From positions 1 through 35,364 of the forward strand of contig NZ_JAHKRK010000061.1 in assembly GCF_019396355.1 (NCBI RefSeq): 35,364 nt of DNA, written 5' to 3'. The first letter of the stretch is position 1. The number at the start of each line of letters is the position of its first letter. The translations under genes were made by a program, and so were the position numbers. The notes below the pieces were generated by a model. That model did no database searches, was not told the DNA's origin, and saw only the letters and a list, made by a program, of their open reading frames with translations. The stretch comes from Pseudonocardia nigra (GTDB lineage: Bacteria; Actinomycetota; Actinomycetes; Mycobacteriales; Pseudonocardiaceae). This document shows positions 7,822 to 15,566 of the stretch, in pieces.

Positions 7822-8421
7822 ATGGGACTCCGGCGACGGTCCGGCCGGGTCGACGCGGACGCCGCGGTGGAGCCGCCGGGCGACGTCACGGCCGTCGTGG
7901 GCGAGGTCACGCGCAGGGCGGGCGAGGCCACCCGTAAGGCGGGCGCACGCGCCGAGCACGCGGGAGCCGATCTCACCCGGCCCGTCCGCAGGCCGCTCAC
8001 GGCGTCCCGGGCGAAGCGACTGATCGGCGTCGGGAAGGCCGTCGCCCCGCTGCTCGCGCCGTACGCGCTCGCCGCCGCCGGCGTGCTCCGCTCCCGGTGG
8101 GACAACCACCGGGCGGCGCGGCTCGGCGTGGACCCCGGGCAGCTGGCGGCCTACGCCGGCCCTGGCGGTGCACTGCACGCCCGGCTGTCCCGCGTGGCGG
8201 AGGCGCTGAACGAGATCGAGGCGGCCGGCGAGGCGCACGGCACCGACGCCGGCCGCGCGTTCGCCGCGGACATCCGCCCGCGGCTGGCCGACCTGGCCGT
8301 CGGGGTGCGCGCCGCCGAGCAGATGCCCGCGCAGCGCAGGCGCGCCGCGTACCGGGCGATCAGCGGGGAGCTGGACCGGATCGAGACCGAGCTGCTCCGG
8401 CACCTGGACATCACGCCGTAG
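7822..8421 (+). CDS. DUF6474-like conserved actinobacterial protein
   Basis: A 199-residue protein starting at an ATG with a good ribosome site (GAGGAGGGTGAGCGG). It is helical and Ala/Arg-rich, with a moderately hydrophobic patch (AVAPLLAPYALAAAGVLRSR) and a C-terminal helical region containing LSRVAEALNEIE and RRAAYRAISGELDRIETEL. I associate this pattern with the DUF6474 family, from memory rather than from a search. It is divergent from the RecB-like nuclease gene, across a ~160-bp region that includes a short inverted repeat (ACCCGT at 7779-7784 with ACGGGT at 7799-7804). The function is unknown. Confidence 0.75.
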   Translation: MGLRRRSGRVDADAAVEPPGDVTAVVGEVTRRAGEATRKAGARAEHAGADLTRPVRRPLTASRAKRLIGVGKAVAPLLAPYALAAAGVLRSRWDNHRAARLGVDPGQLAAYAGPGGALHARLSRVAEALNEIEAAGEAHGTDAGRAFAADIRPRLADLAVGVRAAEQMPAQRRRAAYRAISGELDRIETELLRHLDITP

Positions 8422-8488
8422 CCCTCCCCCTGGCGTCGGAAGCGCGGCCCGCGACCCGCCCGGCGCGACCCCGGGCTACCGTCGGGCT

Positions 8489-9013
8489 GTGAACGGCGAT
8501 GCGGGGATGCTGCGTGGGGCCACTCTGGCCGCGCTCAGCACCCTGCTCACCGCCGTCGGGCACGTCGCGGGCGGCGGAGCGCTGCCCGACCTCGCCCTCC
8601 TCACGGTGCTGTCCCCGCTGCTCGCCGGCGTGTTCGTGGCGGTCGCGGAGCGCTGCCGCGGTGCGGTCGGCACGATCGGCATCCTCGGTGCCGGTCAACT
8701 CGCACTGCACCAGCTGATGGTGCTGATGCACCCGCCCCACCACGCAGTGGACGCCGCGGTGTCCTCCGGGACCGGGATGCTCGGCATGCATGCCGCGGTC
8801 ACGCTCGTCACGGCGCTGATGCTGCGCATCGCCGACCGCGCCATCGCCGGGCTGGCCGCCGCGCTGCGCCGGGTCGTGCCGCGGCGGCTCACCCCGCCGC
8901 CCGCCGACCGTCCGCTGCCCACCCGCCCGGTGCCCGGGCCCGCCGTCCCCGTGCGCCTCGCGCTCGTCCTCGCCGCAGCCCAGGTGCGCCGCGGCCCTCC
9001 GGTGGGGTGCTGA
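8489..9013 (+). CDS. Polytopic membrane protein heading a copper-type cassette
   Basis: A 174-residue integral membrane protein with about four spans (LAALSTLLTAVGHVAGG, LLTVLSPLLAGVFVAVA, IGILGAGQLALHQLMVL, MLGMHAAVTLVTALMLR), then a Pro/Arg-rich tail. Histidines sit within or beside the spans (GHVAGG, LHQLMVLMHPPHH, GMHAA), which would suit metal coordination. The GTG start is preceded by TACCGT at 8477-8482, six bases away, the arrangement of a leaderless transcript. It lies 35 bp before ycnI and reads into the ycnI-copC-copD overlap chain, so a part in copper handling is likely but unproven. Confidence 0.75.
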   Translation: MNGDAGMLRGATLAALSTLLTAVGHVAGGGALPDLALLTVLSPLLAGVFVAVAERCRGAVGTIGILGAGQLALHQLMVLMHPPHHAVDAAVSSGTGMLGMHAAVTLVTALMLRIADRAIAGLAAALRRVVPRRLTPPPADRPLPTRPVPGPAVPVRLALVLAAAQVRRGPPVGC

Positions 9014-9048
9014 CCACCCCTTTCACCCGATCCCCACCGGAGAATTCC

Positions 9049-9759
9049 ATGACCTTGTTCGCCCGTCGGTCCGCGCTGCGGGCCGGCGCCGTCCTCGCGG
9101 TCGCCGCGGGAGCAGCGCTGCTGGGCGCCGCCCCGGCGCTCGCCCACGTCACCGCCCAGCCCGGCACCGCAGAGAAGGGCGGGTACGCCGTGATCGCGCT
9201 GCGCGTGCCCACCGAGTCCGACACGGCCGGCACCGTGAAGCTCGAGGTGACGCTGCCCGCCGACCACCCGATCACCTCGGTGCGCACCACGCCGCGCCCC
9301 GGCTGGACCGCCACCGTCACCTCGGCCCTTCTCGACCCGCCGATCGAACGGAACGGGCGCACGATCGCCGAGGCGCCCCGGACCGTCACCTGGACCGCCG
9401 ACCCGGGCGTCCGGATCGGTCCCGGCGAGTTCGCCGAGTTCCCCCTGTCGCTCGGTCCGCTGCCCACCGACACCGACTCGCTCGTGCTGCCCGCCGTGCA
9501 GACCTACGACGACGGCGAGGTCGTCGCGTGGGACCAGCCGCCGTCGGTCGACGGCTCCGAACCCGAGCGGCCCGCCCCGACCGTCACCCTGACCGATCCC
9601 GCCGAGGCGCAACCCGTCGTCACAGCGGCGGCCGGGGACGGCATCGACGCCACGGCGCGGTGGCTGGGCGGCGGCGGGCTCCTCGTCGGTGCGCTCGGCC
9701 TCGGCCTCGGTGCAGGAGCCGTACTCCGCGGCAGGCGCATGCAGGGGGGCGAGCGATGA
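9049..9759 (+). CDS. YcnI family (DUF1775) copper-binding secreted/anchored protein
   Basis: A 236-residue extracytoplasmic protein. A signal peptide (RRSALRAGAVLAVAAGAALL) ends at PALA, so the mature protein begins HVTAQPGTAEKGG. An N-terminal histidine is the copper ligand in characterised YcnI proteins. The DUF1775 domain (YAVIALRVPTESDTAGTVKL, PGWTATV, TWTAD, FPLSLGPLP) fills the middle, and a C-terminal span (GGGGLLVGALGLGLGAGAVL) followed by RGRR anchors it. The ATG at 9049 is preceded by CCGGAGAATTCC. The stop overlaps the copC start (ATGA). It probably acts as an extracellular copper chaperone beside CopC and CopD. Confidence 0.92.
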   Translation: MTLFARRSALRAGAVLAVAAGAALLGAAPALAHVTAQPGTAEKGGYAVIALRVPTESDTAGTVKLEVTLPADHPITSVRTTPRPGWTATVTSALLDPPIERNGRTIAEAPRTVTWTADPGVRIGPGEFAEFPLSLGPLPTDTDSLVLPAVQTYDDGEVVAWDQPPSVDGSEPERPAPTVTLTDPAEAQPVVTAAAGDGIDATARWLGGGGLLVGALGLGLGAGAVLRGRRMQGGER

Positions 9760-10340
9760 CCACCCGAGCCCTCCGCGCCGTCGCGGTCACCCTGCTCTGC
9801 GGCCTCGCCCTGCTGCTCGGCACCACCCCGGCGCTCGCGCACGCCCGCCTGCAGGGCAGCGACCCCGCCGACGGCACCAGCACCGCCACGGGTCCGGAAC
9901 GCGTCACCCTGACGTTCAACGAGACGATGCAGCCCGGCTTCGCCACCGTCACGGTCGTCGGCCCCGACGGGACGCACTACGAGGCGGGTGACGTCACCGC
10001 CGAGGGCCGCGACGTCAGCATCGGCGTGCAGCCGCTCGGCCCGGCCGGCGAGTACCAGGTCGGCTACCGGGTCGTCTCCGAGGACGGGCATCCGGTCACC
10101 GGCAGCGTCACGTTCACGCTGACCGAGCCGGGCCCGGCCGCCGGGGCACCCGCAGGCACCGCCACGGGCCCGAGCGCACCCGCCGACGCCGGTCCCACGA
10201 GCGCACCGCCCGCCGAGGAAGCCACGGACGCCCGCGCGGACGGCGCCGATGGTGGCGCTCCCGTATGGCCGTGGATCGTCGGAGCGGCCGTGCTCGTCGC
10301 CGGGGGCGTCGTCGCGGCGCTGCGGCTGGGCCGGGGATGA
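9756..10340 (+). CDS. copC: CopC-domain copper resistance/acquisition protein
   Basis: A 194-residue secreted protein. The signal peptide ends PALA, giving a mature N-terminus HARLQGSDPADG, the histidine brace or N-terminal ligand typical of CopC. The beta-barrel CopC domain follows (VTLTFNETMQPGF, YRVVSEDGHPVTGSVTFTL with the second conserved His). A Pro/Ala/Thr-rich linker leads to a C-terminal membrane anchor (VWPWIVGAAVLVAGGVVAAL). The start overlaps the ycnI stop (ATGA) and the stop overlaps the copD start (ATGA), so the three are translationally coupled. It is expected to bind extracytoplasmic copper and hand it to CopD. Confidence 0.93.
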   Translation: MTTRALRAVAVTLLCGLALLLGTTPALAHARLQGSDPADGTSTATGPERVTLTFNETMQPGFATVTVVGPDGTHYEAGDVTAEGRDVSIGVQPLGPAGEYQVGYRVVSEDGHPVTGSVTFTLTEPGPAAGAPAGTATGPSAPADAGPTSAPPAEEATDARADGADGGAPVWPWIVGAAVLVAGGVVAALRLGRG

Positions 10341-11335
10341 CGCCGCCGGCCGCGCGCCCGCACCCGGCCGTCCGGTGGCTGCCACCGGTCGGCTGGGCCG
10401 GGCTCGCGGTCGGCACCGCGGTGCTGGTGGGCCTGCTTACCGCCACGCCGCTGAGCTCGGCGCCGTCCGTGCTCGCCGGCATCGCCGTCACCCGCTCCGG
10501 TATGGACGTCGCGGGCGTGGCGTGCGTCGGGCTGGCGCTGCTGGGCGTGCTACTTCCCGGGAACCGGGCCGACCTGCCCGGTGGGGCCGGCCGCGCGCTC
10601 GCCGGAGTGCGCGCCGCGGCGGACCGCGCCGTGGTCGCCCTCTCCGGCGCCTGGCTGGTGCTCGTGCTGCTCGGGGTCGCCTACCGCACCGCCGACGCGT
10701 TCGGCCGCCCGGTCCACCGCATCGGGTGGGACGAGCTCACGCGCTGGTCGGCCCAGCTCGCCGCGGGCCGCGGCATGGTGCTCACGGCGGGCTGCGTCGC
10801 GGTCGTGCTCGGCTGCGCCGTCGTCCGGTTGCGCGACCCCGGCCTGGTCCAGGTGCGGGTGGTGCTGATCGCCGCGCTGCTCGGGGTCATCACGCCCGGC
10901 GTGACCGGGCACGCCGGCACCGCCGCCGACCACCAGCTCGCGGTGATCACGATGGCGCTGCACGTCGGCGCGGCCGCGCTCTGGGTCGGCGGGCTCGCCG
11001 CAGTGCTGGTGCTCGTGGCCCGCCACCGCCCGCTGCTGGACGCGGTGCTGCCCGGCTTCTCCCGGCTCGCCGGGATCTGCATCGCCGCGGTGACCCTCAC
11101 CGGAGTGGTCAACGCCGTGCTCCGGGTCGAGGGCTGGGCCGGGTTGGTCACCACGCCCTACGGCCTGCTCGTGCTGGCCAAGTCCGCCTGCCTCGTGCTG
11201 CTCGCCTGCCTGGGCGGGCTGGCCCGCCGCAGGCTCGCGACCGGCCGCCTCCCCGTGCTGCGCTGGGCAGGCCTGGAGACGGCGCTGATGGCGCTGACGC
11301 TGGGCCTGGCCGCCGCGCTGGCCCAGAGCGCGTAG
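10337..11335 (+). CDS. copD: CopD family copper transport membrane protein
   Basis: A 332-residue polytopic membrane protein with about eight spans. The CopD domain is in the C-terminal half, with conserved histidines in GVTGHAGTAADHQLAV and ALHVGAAALWVGGLAAVLVL. The later signature LTGVVNAVLRVEGWAGLVTT and YGLLVLAKSACLVLL are typical of the family. The ATG is fused to the copC stop as ATGA. It is thought to import copper delivered by CopC. It ends with TAG 12 bp from the convergent flavin oxidoreductase gene. The symbol follows the family; uptake rather than resistance is a general assumption. Confidence 0.9.
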   Translation: MTPPAARPHPAVRWLPPVGWAGLAVGTAVLVGLLTATPLSSAPSVLAGIAVTRSGMDVAGVACVGLALLGVLLPGNRADLPGGAGRALAGVRAAADRAVVALSGAWLVLVLLGVAYRTADAFGRPVHRIGWDELTRWSAQLAAGRGMVLTAGCVAVVLGCAVVRLRDPGLVQVRVVLIAALLGVITPGVTGHAGTAADHQLAVITMALHVGAAALWVGGLAAVLVLVARHRPLLDAVLPGFSRLAGICIAAVTLTGVVNAVLRVEGWAGLVTTPYGLLVLAKSACLVLLACLGGLARRRLATGRLPVLRWAGLETALMALTLGLAAALAQSA

Positions 11336-11347
11336 AGGAACCCGCCA

Positions 11348-12763
11348 CTACGACGGCGTGCGGTAGGCCTCCAGCAGCCGCAGCCACACCTCGCTGATCG
11401 TCGGGTAGGCGGGCACGGCGTGCCACAGCCGATGCATCGGCACCTCCCCGACGACGGCGATCGTCGCCGCGTGCAGCATCTCCGCCACGTCCTGGCCGAC
11501 GAACGTCACGCCGACGAGAACTCCCCGGCGCTCGTCCACCACCATGCGTGCCGCGCCGTCGTAACCGTCCGCCTCGAGCGCCGAGCCCGCCACCGCGATC
11601 GGCAGGTCGACGACCCGCACGTCGAGCCCGGCGTCCCTCGCCTGCTCGGCGGTCCGGCCGACGCCGGCAACCTCCGGGTCGGTGAACACCACCTGCGGCA
11701 CCGCGGTGTGGTCGGCGGTGGCCGCGTGCTCGCCCCACGCCCACGTCTCCGGCTCCTGGCCGATCGCCCGGGCGCCGATCGCCGCGCCGACGATCCGCGC
11801 GGCGTACTTGCCCTGATGGGTCAGCGGGGCCCGGCCGGTGACGTCACCCGCCGCGTAGAGCCACTGCCCCGCGACGCCCTCCACCAACCCGGAGTCGTCC
11901 ACCACCAGGGGCCCGCCCGGGTCGAGCCCGACCGCTTCCAGCCCGACGTCGTCGGTGTTCGGCCTGCGCCCGGTCGCGACGAGCAGCTCGTCCACGCTGA
12001 TCGTCTCGCCGCCGACCCGCAGCGCGACGGCATCGCCGTCGGGCGCCACGGAGTCCAGCTCCGCACCCAGCCGCACGTCGACGCCTTCGGCGCGCAGGGC
12101 AGCGGCGACCCGATCCCCCGCGAACGGCTCCAGCCCCTGCAGCAGCCGCTCCGACCGTTGCAGGAGCGTGACCTGCGCGCCGAGCCGCCGGAACGCTTGC
12201 GCCAGCTCGCAGCCGACGACCCCGCCGCCGACCACGCCGAGCCGGGCCGGCACCTCCTTGGCCGACGTGGCCTCCCGGGAGCCCCACGTCCGCACGGTGT
12301 CGAGCCCCGGGACCGGCGGCCGGACCGGCACGCTCCCGGTGCAGACCACGACGGCGTGCCGGGCCCTGAGCGTCTGCGCGCCCGCCGGGCCGTCCTCGAC
12401 GGCGACGGTGCGCTCCCCGGTGAGCCGGGCATGCCCCCGCAGGACTGTGATACCCGCGCCCCGCGCCCACTGGACCTGGCTCTCGTCGTTCCAGTGCGAG
12501 GTGAAGCCGTCGCGCCGGTCGAGCACGGCGGCGGGGTCGAACTCCGCGCTGGTGCCGGGCAGCCTGCGCACCGCGGCGACCGCGTGCCCGGTGCGCAGCA
12601 GCGCCTTGGACGGCATGCATGCCCAGTACGAGCACTCCCCGCCGAGCAGCTCGGCCTCGACGAGCACCGCGGAGAGCCCGGCGCGGACGGCGTAGTCGGC
12701 GGCGTTCTCGCCCACGGCGCCGCCGCCGATGACGATCACATCGACGGTGCGCGGGGCGCTCAT
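11348..12763 (-). CDS. Class I pyridine nucleotide-disulfide oxidoreductase
   Basis: A 471-residue FAD/NAD(P)H flavoenzyme of the lipoamide dehydrogenase/mercuric reductase fold. It has the FAD Rossmann motif GGGAVGENAA (12-22), a redox CxxxxC in GGECSYWACMPSK (Cys44/Cys49), the NAD(P) motif GVVGGGVVGCELA, the second FAD motif LYAAGDVTG and the dimerisation domain. In the C-terminal signature the usual HPT is YPT (HAVPAYPTISE), so the catalytic His of true lipoamide and glutathione reductases is replaced by Tyr. It is therefore unlikely to be a pyruvate dehydrogenase E3. The ATG overlaps the stop of the NAD(P)-binding gene (ATGA), showing coupling. The substrate is unknown. Confidence 0.9.
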   Translation of the reverse strand: MSAPRTVDVIVIGGGAVGENAADYAVRAGLSAVLVEAELLGGECSYWACMPSKALLRTGHAVAAVRRLPGTSAEFDPAAVLDRRDGFTSHWNDESQVQWARGAGITVLRGHARLTGERTVAVEDGPAGAQTLRARHAVVVCTGSVPVRPPVPGLDTVRTWGSREATSAKEVPARLGVVGGGVVGCELAQAFRRLGAQVTLLQRSERLLQGLEPFAGDRVAAALRAEGVDVRLGAELDSVAPDGDAVALRVGGETISVDELLVATGRRPNTDDVGLEAVGLDPGGPLVVDDSGLVEGVAGQWLYAAGDVTGRAPLTHQGKYAARIVGAAIGARAIGQEPETWAWGEHAATADHTAVPQVVFTDPEVAGVGRTAEQARDAGLDVRVVDLPIAVAGSALEADGYDGAARMVVDERRGVLVGVTFVGQDVAEMLHAATIAVVGEVPMHRLWHAVPAYPTISEVWLRLLEAYRTPS

Positions 12764-13419
12764 GACGACACCGCGGTGACGGCCTCGAGCACGTCGGCGT
12801 CGCCCTCGCGCAGCTCCAGCACGTGCCCGGCGGTGGCGGGGTGGTCGAGCAGCGCGGCGATTACGGCGGCGGTGTCGTCGCGGCTGATCGGGCCGGGGCC
12901 GACGGGCGGCGGCCCGAGCAGCACCAACCCGGTGCCGGGGTCGTCGGTGAGCCGGCCGGGCCGTAGGACCGTCCACTCGAGCTCGCTGCTGGTGATCGCC
13001 TCCTCGGCGGCCTTCTTCGCCCGGATGTACGCCGCCCAGACCTCGCCCCGCTCCGGGTCGGGCTCCGCGTCCACCCCCATCGACGAGACCAGCAGGTAGC
13101 GGCGGACGCCCGCCTGCGTGGCCGCATCGGCGAGCAGCAGGGCCGCCGCCCGGTCGACGGTGTCCTTGCGGGCCACCCCGCTGCCCGGGCCGGCACCGGC
13201 GGCGAACACCACCGCGTCGGCGCCCGTGAGGTGGACGGCCAGCTCGTCGACGCCTGCCGACTCCAGGTCGACGACGGCCGCCGTCGCACCCGCACGTTCG
13301 AGGTCCTCGCGATGGTCGGGGTTGCGGACCACCCCGGTGACCACGTCCCCGCGGCCCGCCAACAGCGCGGCCAGCCGCAATCCGATCTTCCCGTGTCCTC
13401 CGGCGATCACCACGTGCAC
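12760..13419 (-). CDS. NAD(P)-binding atypical short-chain dehydrogenase
   Basis: A 219-residue single-domain Rossmann protein of the NAD(P)H-binding/NmrA-like atypical SDR group (compare YwnB and YtfG-like proteins). It opens MHVVIAGGHGKIGLRLAALL, a GGxGxxG dinucleotide site, followed by VVDLESAGVDEL, the DAVVFAAGAGPGSG segment and YIRAKKAAEEAI, which is the Y-x-x-x-K region. The GTG start was chosen because the nucleotide-binding strand begins immediately after it. It lies 35 bp downstream of the hotdog gene and overlaps the disulfide reductase start. Co-transcription with two redox or thioester enzymes suggests metabolic rather than sensory use, as inference. Confidence 0.87.
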   Translation of the reverse strand: MHVVIAGGHGKIGLRLAALLAGRGDVVTGVVRNPDHREDLERAGATAAVVDLESAGVDELAVHLTGADAVVFAAGAGPGSGVARKDTVDRAAALLLADAATQAGVRRYLLVSSMGVDAEPDPERGEVWAAYIRAKKAAEEAITSSELEWTVLRPGRLTDDPGTGLVLLGPPPVGPGPISRDDTAAVIAALLDHPATAGHVLELREGDADVLEAVTAVSS

Positions 13420-13454
13420 GGGCCGGACGGTAGCGGCACCGGAGGCGGCGCGCT

Positions 13455-13907
13455 CTATCGATTCGGGCGCAATGTCCAGACGACGGTCATCCGGGTGGTC
13501 TCCCGCGCCTGCGCGTCGCTGATCGTGACCGCCACGGCGAACTCCGGACGCGTCCCAGCGTCGAGCTCGGCGAGCACGTCGGCGGCGGGGCGCTCGAGCA
13601 CGGCCACCGCCGTGAGCGGGCCGCGCGCGACGCGGAGGTACTCGATGTCGCTGCGGACGGGCAGCGGCGTGGCCCGCTCCATGGCCGGGGCGAACGCGGC
13701 GAGCGTGACCGCCCCGGACGCGGTCTCGCCCAGACCGAAGATCATCGCCGCGTGCGGGCCGCCGACGTGGTTGCGCAGCTCGGCGGCGTCGGGCAGGTGC
13801 GCCACCACCCGCTGGGGCGTGACCTCCCCGAACTCCACACCGACGGTGCCCACCCACGGCACGGTCGTGCCCATCGTCGCGCCGACCCAGCTCGTGTCCG
13901 TCGTCAC
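13455..13907 (-). CDS. Hotdog-fold thioesterase-like protein (DUF4442/PaaI-like)
   Basis: A 150-residue single hotdog domain resembling PaaI/DUF4442 thioesterases, which hydrolyse acyl-CoA thioesters. Visible landmarks are LPDAAELRNHVGGPHAAMIF (central helix with His-Val-Gly-Gly), GLGETASGA, the beta strands VRSDIEYLRVARGPLTAVAV and a closing TRMTVVWTLR. The GTG start is seven bases downstream of TAGGCT (minus strand), consistent with leaderless transcription. It heads a minus-strand run with the NAD(P)-binding protein and the disulfide reductase. The acyl substrate is not predictable. Confidence 0.82.
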   Translation of the reverse strand: MTTDTSWVGATMGTTVPWVGTVGVEFGEVTPQRVVAHLPDAAELRNHVGGPHAAMIFGLGETASGAVTLAAFAPAMERATPLPVRSDIEYLRVARGPLTAVAVLERPAADVLAELDAGTRPEFAVAVTISDAQARETTRMTVVWTLRPNR

Positions 13908-13956
13908 GACCGAAGCCTACTGGCGAGTAGCACCGGCGGGAAGCGGTCCCGGGAAC

Positions 13957-14009
13957 GCCAGCAAGGTGGCGATACTGCCACTGGACGGCAGCAAGGCCAC
14001 CTTGCTGGC
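13957..14009. repeat. Perfect 14-bp inverted repeat with nested stem
   Basis: GCCAGCAAGGTGGC at 13957-13970 is exactly reverse-complemented at 13996-14009. The 25-base loop contains its own CTGCC/GGCAG pairing (13975-13979 with 13987-13991), and CAGCAAGG occurs once in the left arm and again in the loop. It sits between the end of the MetE-like gene and the start of the hotdog gene, both on the minus strand. It can act as a terminator for the former, but lacks a T-tract. It may also be a dispersed genomic repeat. Confidence 0.75.
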
Positions 14010-14033
14010 AATTCGCGCGGGGCAGTGTCCGGG

Positions 14034-15152
14034 TCAGCCCCAGACGTCCTGCGCCACGTCGACGATCAGCCGCAGCTTCGCCACCTGCTCGTTGTAGCTG
14101 AGGCTGTTGCCCTCCACCGTGGAGGAGAACCCGCATTGCGGGGACAGGCACAGCTGGTCGAGCGGCACGTACTTCGCGGCCTCGTCGATCCGTCGCTTGA
14201 GCACGTCCGGGTCCTCGAGCTCACCGCGCTTGGTCGTGACGAGCCCGAGCACCACCTGCTTGCCGGGCCGCACGAACCGCAGCGGCGCGAACCCGCCGGA
14301 GCGCTCGTCGTCGAACTCGCAGAAGAACCCGTCGACGTCGAGCTCGCCGAAGAGCGCCTCGGCCACGAAGTCGTACCCGCCCTCCGCGACCCAGGACGAG
14401 CGGAAGTTGCCGCGGCACATGTGGGTGGTGATCCGCATGCCCTCCGGCCGGTTCGCGACCGCCGCGTTGATCTGCTTGATGTAGCGCAGGTGCTGGGCGT
14501 CGGCGTCGTCGCCGCGGGCGGCGAGCTCGGCGCGCTGGGCCGGGTCGTTGAGGTACGCCAGGCTGGTGTCGTCGAGCTGCAGGTAGCGGCACCCGAGGTC
14601 GCCCATGGCACGGATCTGGTCGGCGTAGGCCGCCGAGAGATCGGTCCAGAACTCCTCGACGTCCGGGTAGACCTCCGGATCGATCGCGGCCCGCCCGCCC
14701 CGGTAGTGGACCATGCTGGGCGACGGGATCGTCAGCTTCGGCACGGCCGATCTGGTCTCCCCGGCAAGGAACCGGAAGTGGTCGGCGAAGATCGGCTGCT
14801 CCAGCCGCACCTTCCCGTCCACCGCCATCCCCGACGGGGTGAACTCGATCTCCTCGGTGGCGTTGTGGAACTTCACGGCGAGGTTCGAGCTCGTCCGGCT
14901 GATCCCGCCGAGCTGGTAGATGAAGTCCATGTGCCACGACGAGCGGCGGAACTCGCCGTCGGTGGCCGACTGCAGCCCGATCTCCTCCTGCATCGCGACG
15001 ACGTCGCGGATGGCCTCGTCCTCGGCCGCCCGCAGCCCGTCGGCGTCGAGGTCGCCGGCGGCGAACCGCTCCCTCGCCGCGAGGAGCGCCGGTGGGCGGA
15101 GCAGGCTCCCGACGTGGTCGGCCGGGAACGGGGGTTCGGTGCGTCCATGCAT
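14034..15152 (-). CDS. MetE-like cobalamin-independent methyltransferase (single domain)
   Basis: A 372-residue protein homologous to the C-terminal catalytic barrel of 5-methyltetrahydropteroyltriglutamate-homocysteine methyltransferase. Zinc-ligand candidates are visible: His and Cys of THMCRGN, Glu in FFCEFDDERSGGF and Cys in LCLSPQCGFSS. The N-terminus contains DHVGSLLRP and the DGEFRRSSW motif. It is about half the length of full MetE and lacks the N-terminal folate domain, as in the widespread actinobacterial and YxjG-type paralogues whose methyl donor is uncertain. The ATG at 15150-15152 precedes MHGRTEPPFPADHVG. It is divergent from a DUF2630 gene. It probably transfers a methyl group to a thiol. 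Confidence 0.88.
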   Translation of the reverse strand: MHGRTEPPFPADHVGSLLRPPALLAARERFAAGDLDADGLRAAEDEAIRDVVAMQEEIGLQSATDGEFRRSSWHMDFIYQLGGISRTSSNLAVKFHNATEEIEFTPSGMAVDGKVRLEQPIFADHFRFLAGETRSAVPKLTIPSPSMVHYRGGRAAIDPEVYPDVEEFWTDLSAAYADQIRAMGDLGCRYLQLDDTSLAYLNDPAQRAELAARGDDADAQHLRYIKQINAAVANRPEGMRITTHMCRGNFRSSWVAEGGYDFVAEALFGELDVDGFFCEFDDERSGGFAPLRFVRPGKQVVLGLVTTKRGELEDPDVLKRRIDEAAKYVPLDQLCLSPQCGFSSTVEGNSLSYNEQVAKLRLIVDVAQDVWG

Positions 15153-15295
15153 GGTCGGCAACCTATCCGCGCATCGGCCGCCCGTGCGAGGTGTTCCGCG
15201 GGGCGGAAGCCGGCCCATCCCACGATCATGGGCAACCCGGCGGGAGACGGGTACAACGACAGCGACCCACACCTTCGACATCGGACGGGGACGGC

Positions 15296-15538
15296 ATGGA
15301 CGACGACGAACTGCACCGGCGGATCGACGAGCTGGTCGCGGAGGAGCACCGCCTGGAACGCAGCCATGTCGGGCAGGCGCTGTCGGACGAGGAGAAGCAG
15401 CGTCTGGACCGGCTCGGCGTGCAGCTGGACCGCTACTGGGACCTGCTGCGCCAGCGTGACGCGCGGCGCCGGGCCGGCCTCGACCCCGACAGCGCGCAGG
15501 AACGGCCGGCCGATGTCGTGGAGGGCTACCGCCAGTAG
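15296..15538 (+). CDS. DUF2630 family small protein
   Basis: An 80-residue acidic and basic helical protein, beginning MDDDELHRRIDELVAEEHRL and continuing with LSDEEKQRLDRLGVQLDRYW and DLLRQRDARRRAGLDP. This charge pattern and length match the DUF2630 family, widespread in actinobacteria and of unknown function. It is likely to form a helical hairpin or coiled coil. The ATG follows GACGGGGACGGC. It is divergent from the MetE-like gene and followed 28 bp later by the uridine-kinase-like gene. Confidence 0.85.
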   Translation: MDDDELHRRIDELVAEEHRLERSHVGQALSDEEKQRLDRLGVQLDRYWDLLRQRDARRRAGLDPDSAQERPADVVEGYRQ

Positions 15539-15566
15539 GCCACGAGCGTTGGGACACCATCGGACC

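Noticed and set aside
12760..14151. 463-codon minus-strand frame containing the NAD(P)-binding protein at its end
   Set aside because: The N-terminal half is antisense/off-frame to the hotdog gene; the Rossmann fold starts at the GTG at 13419.
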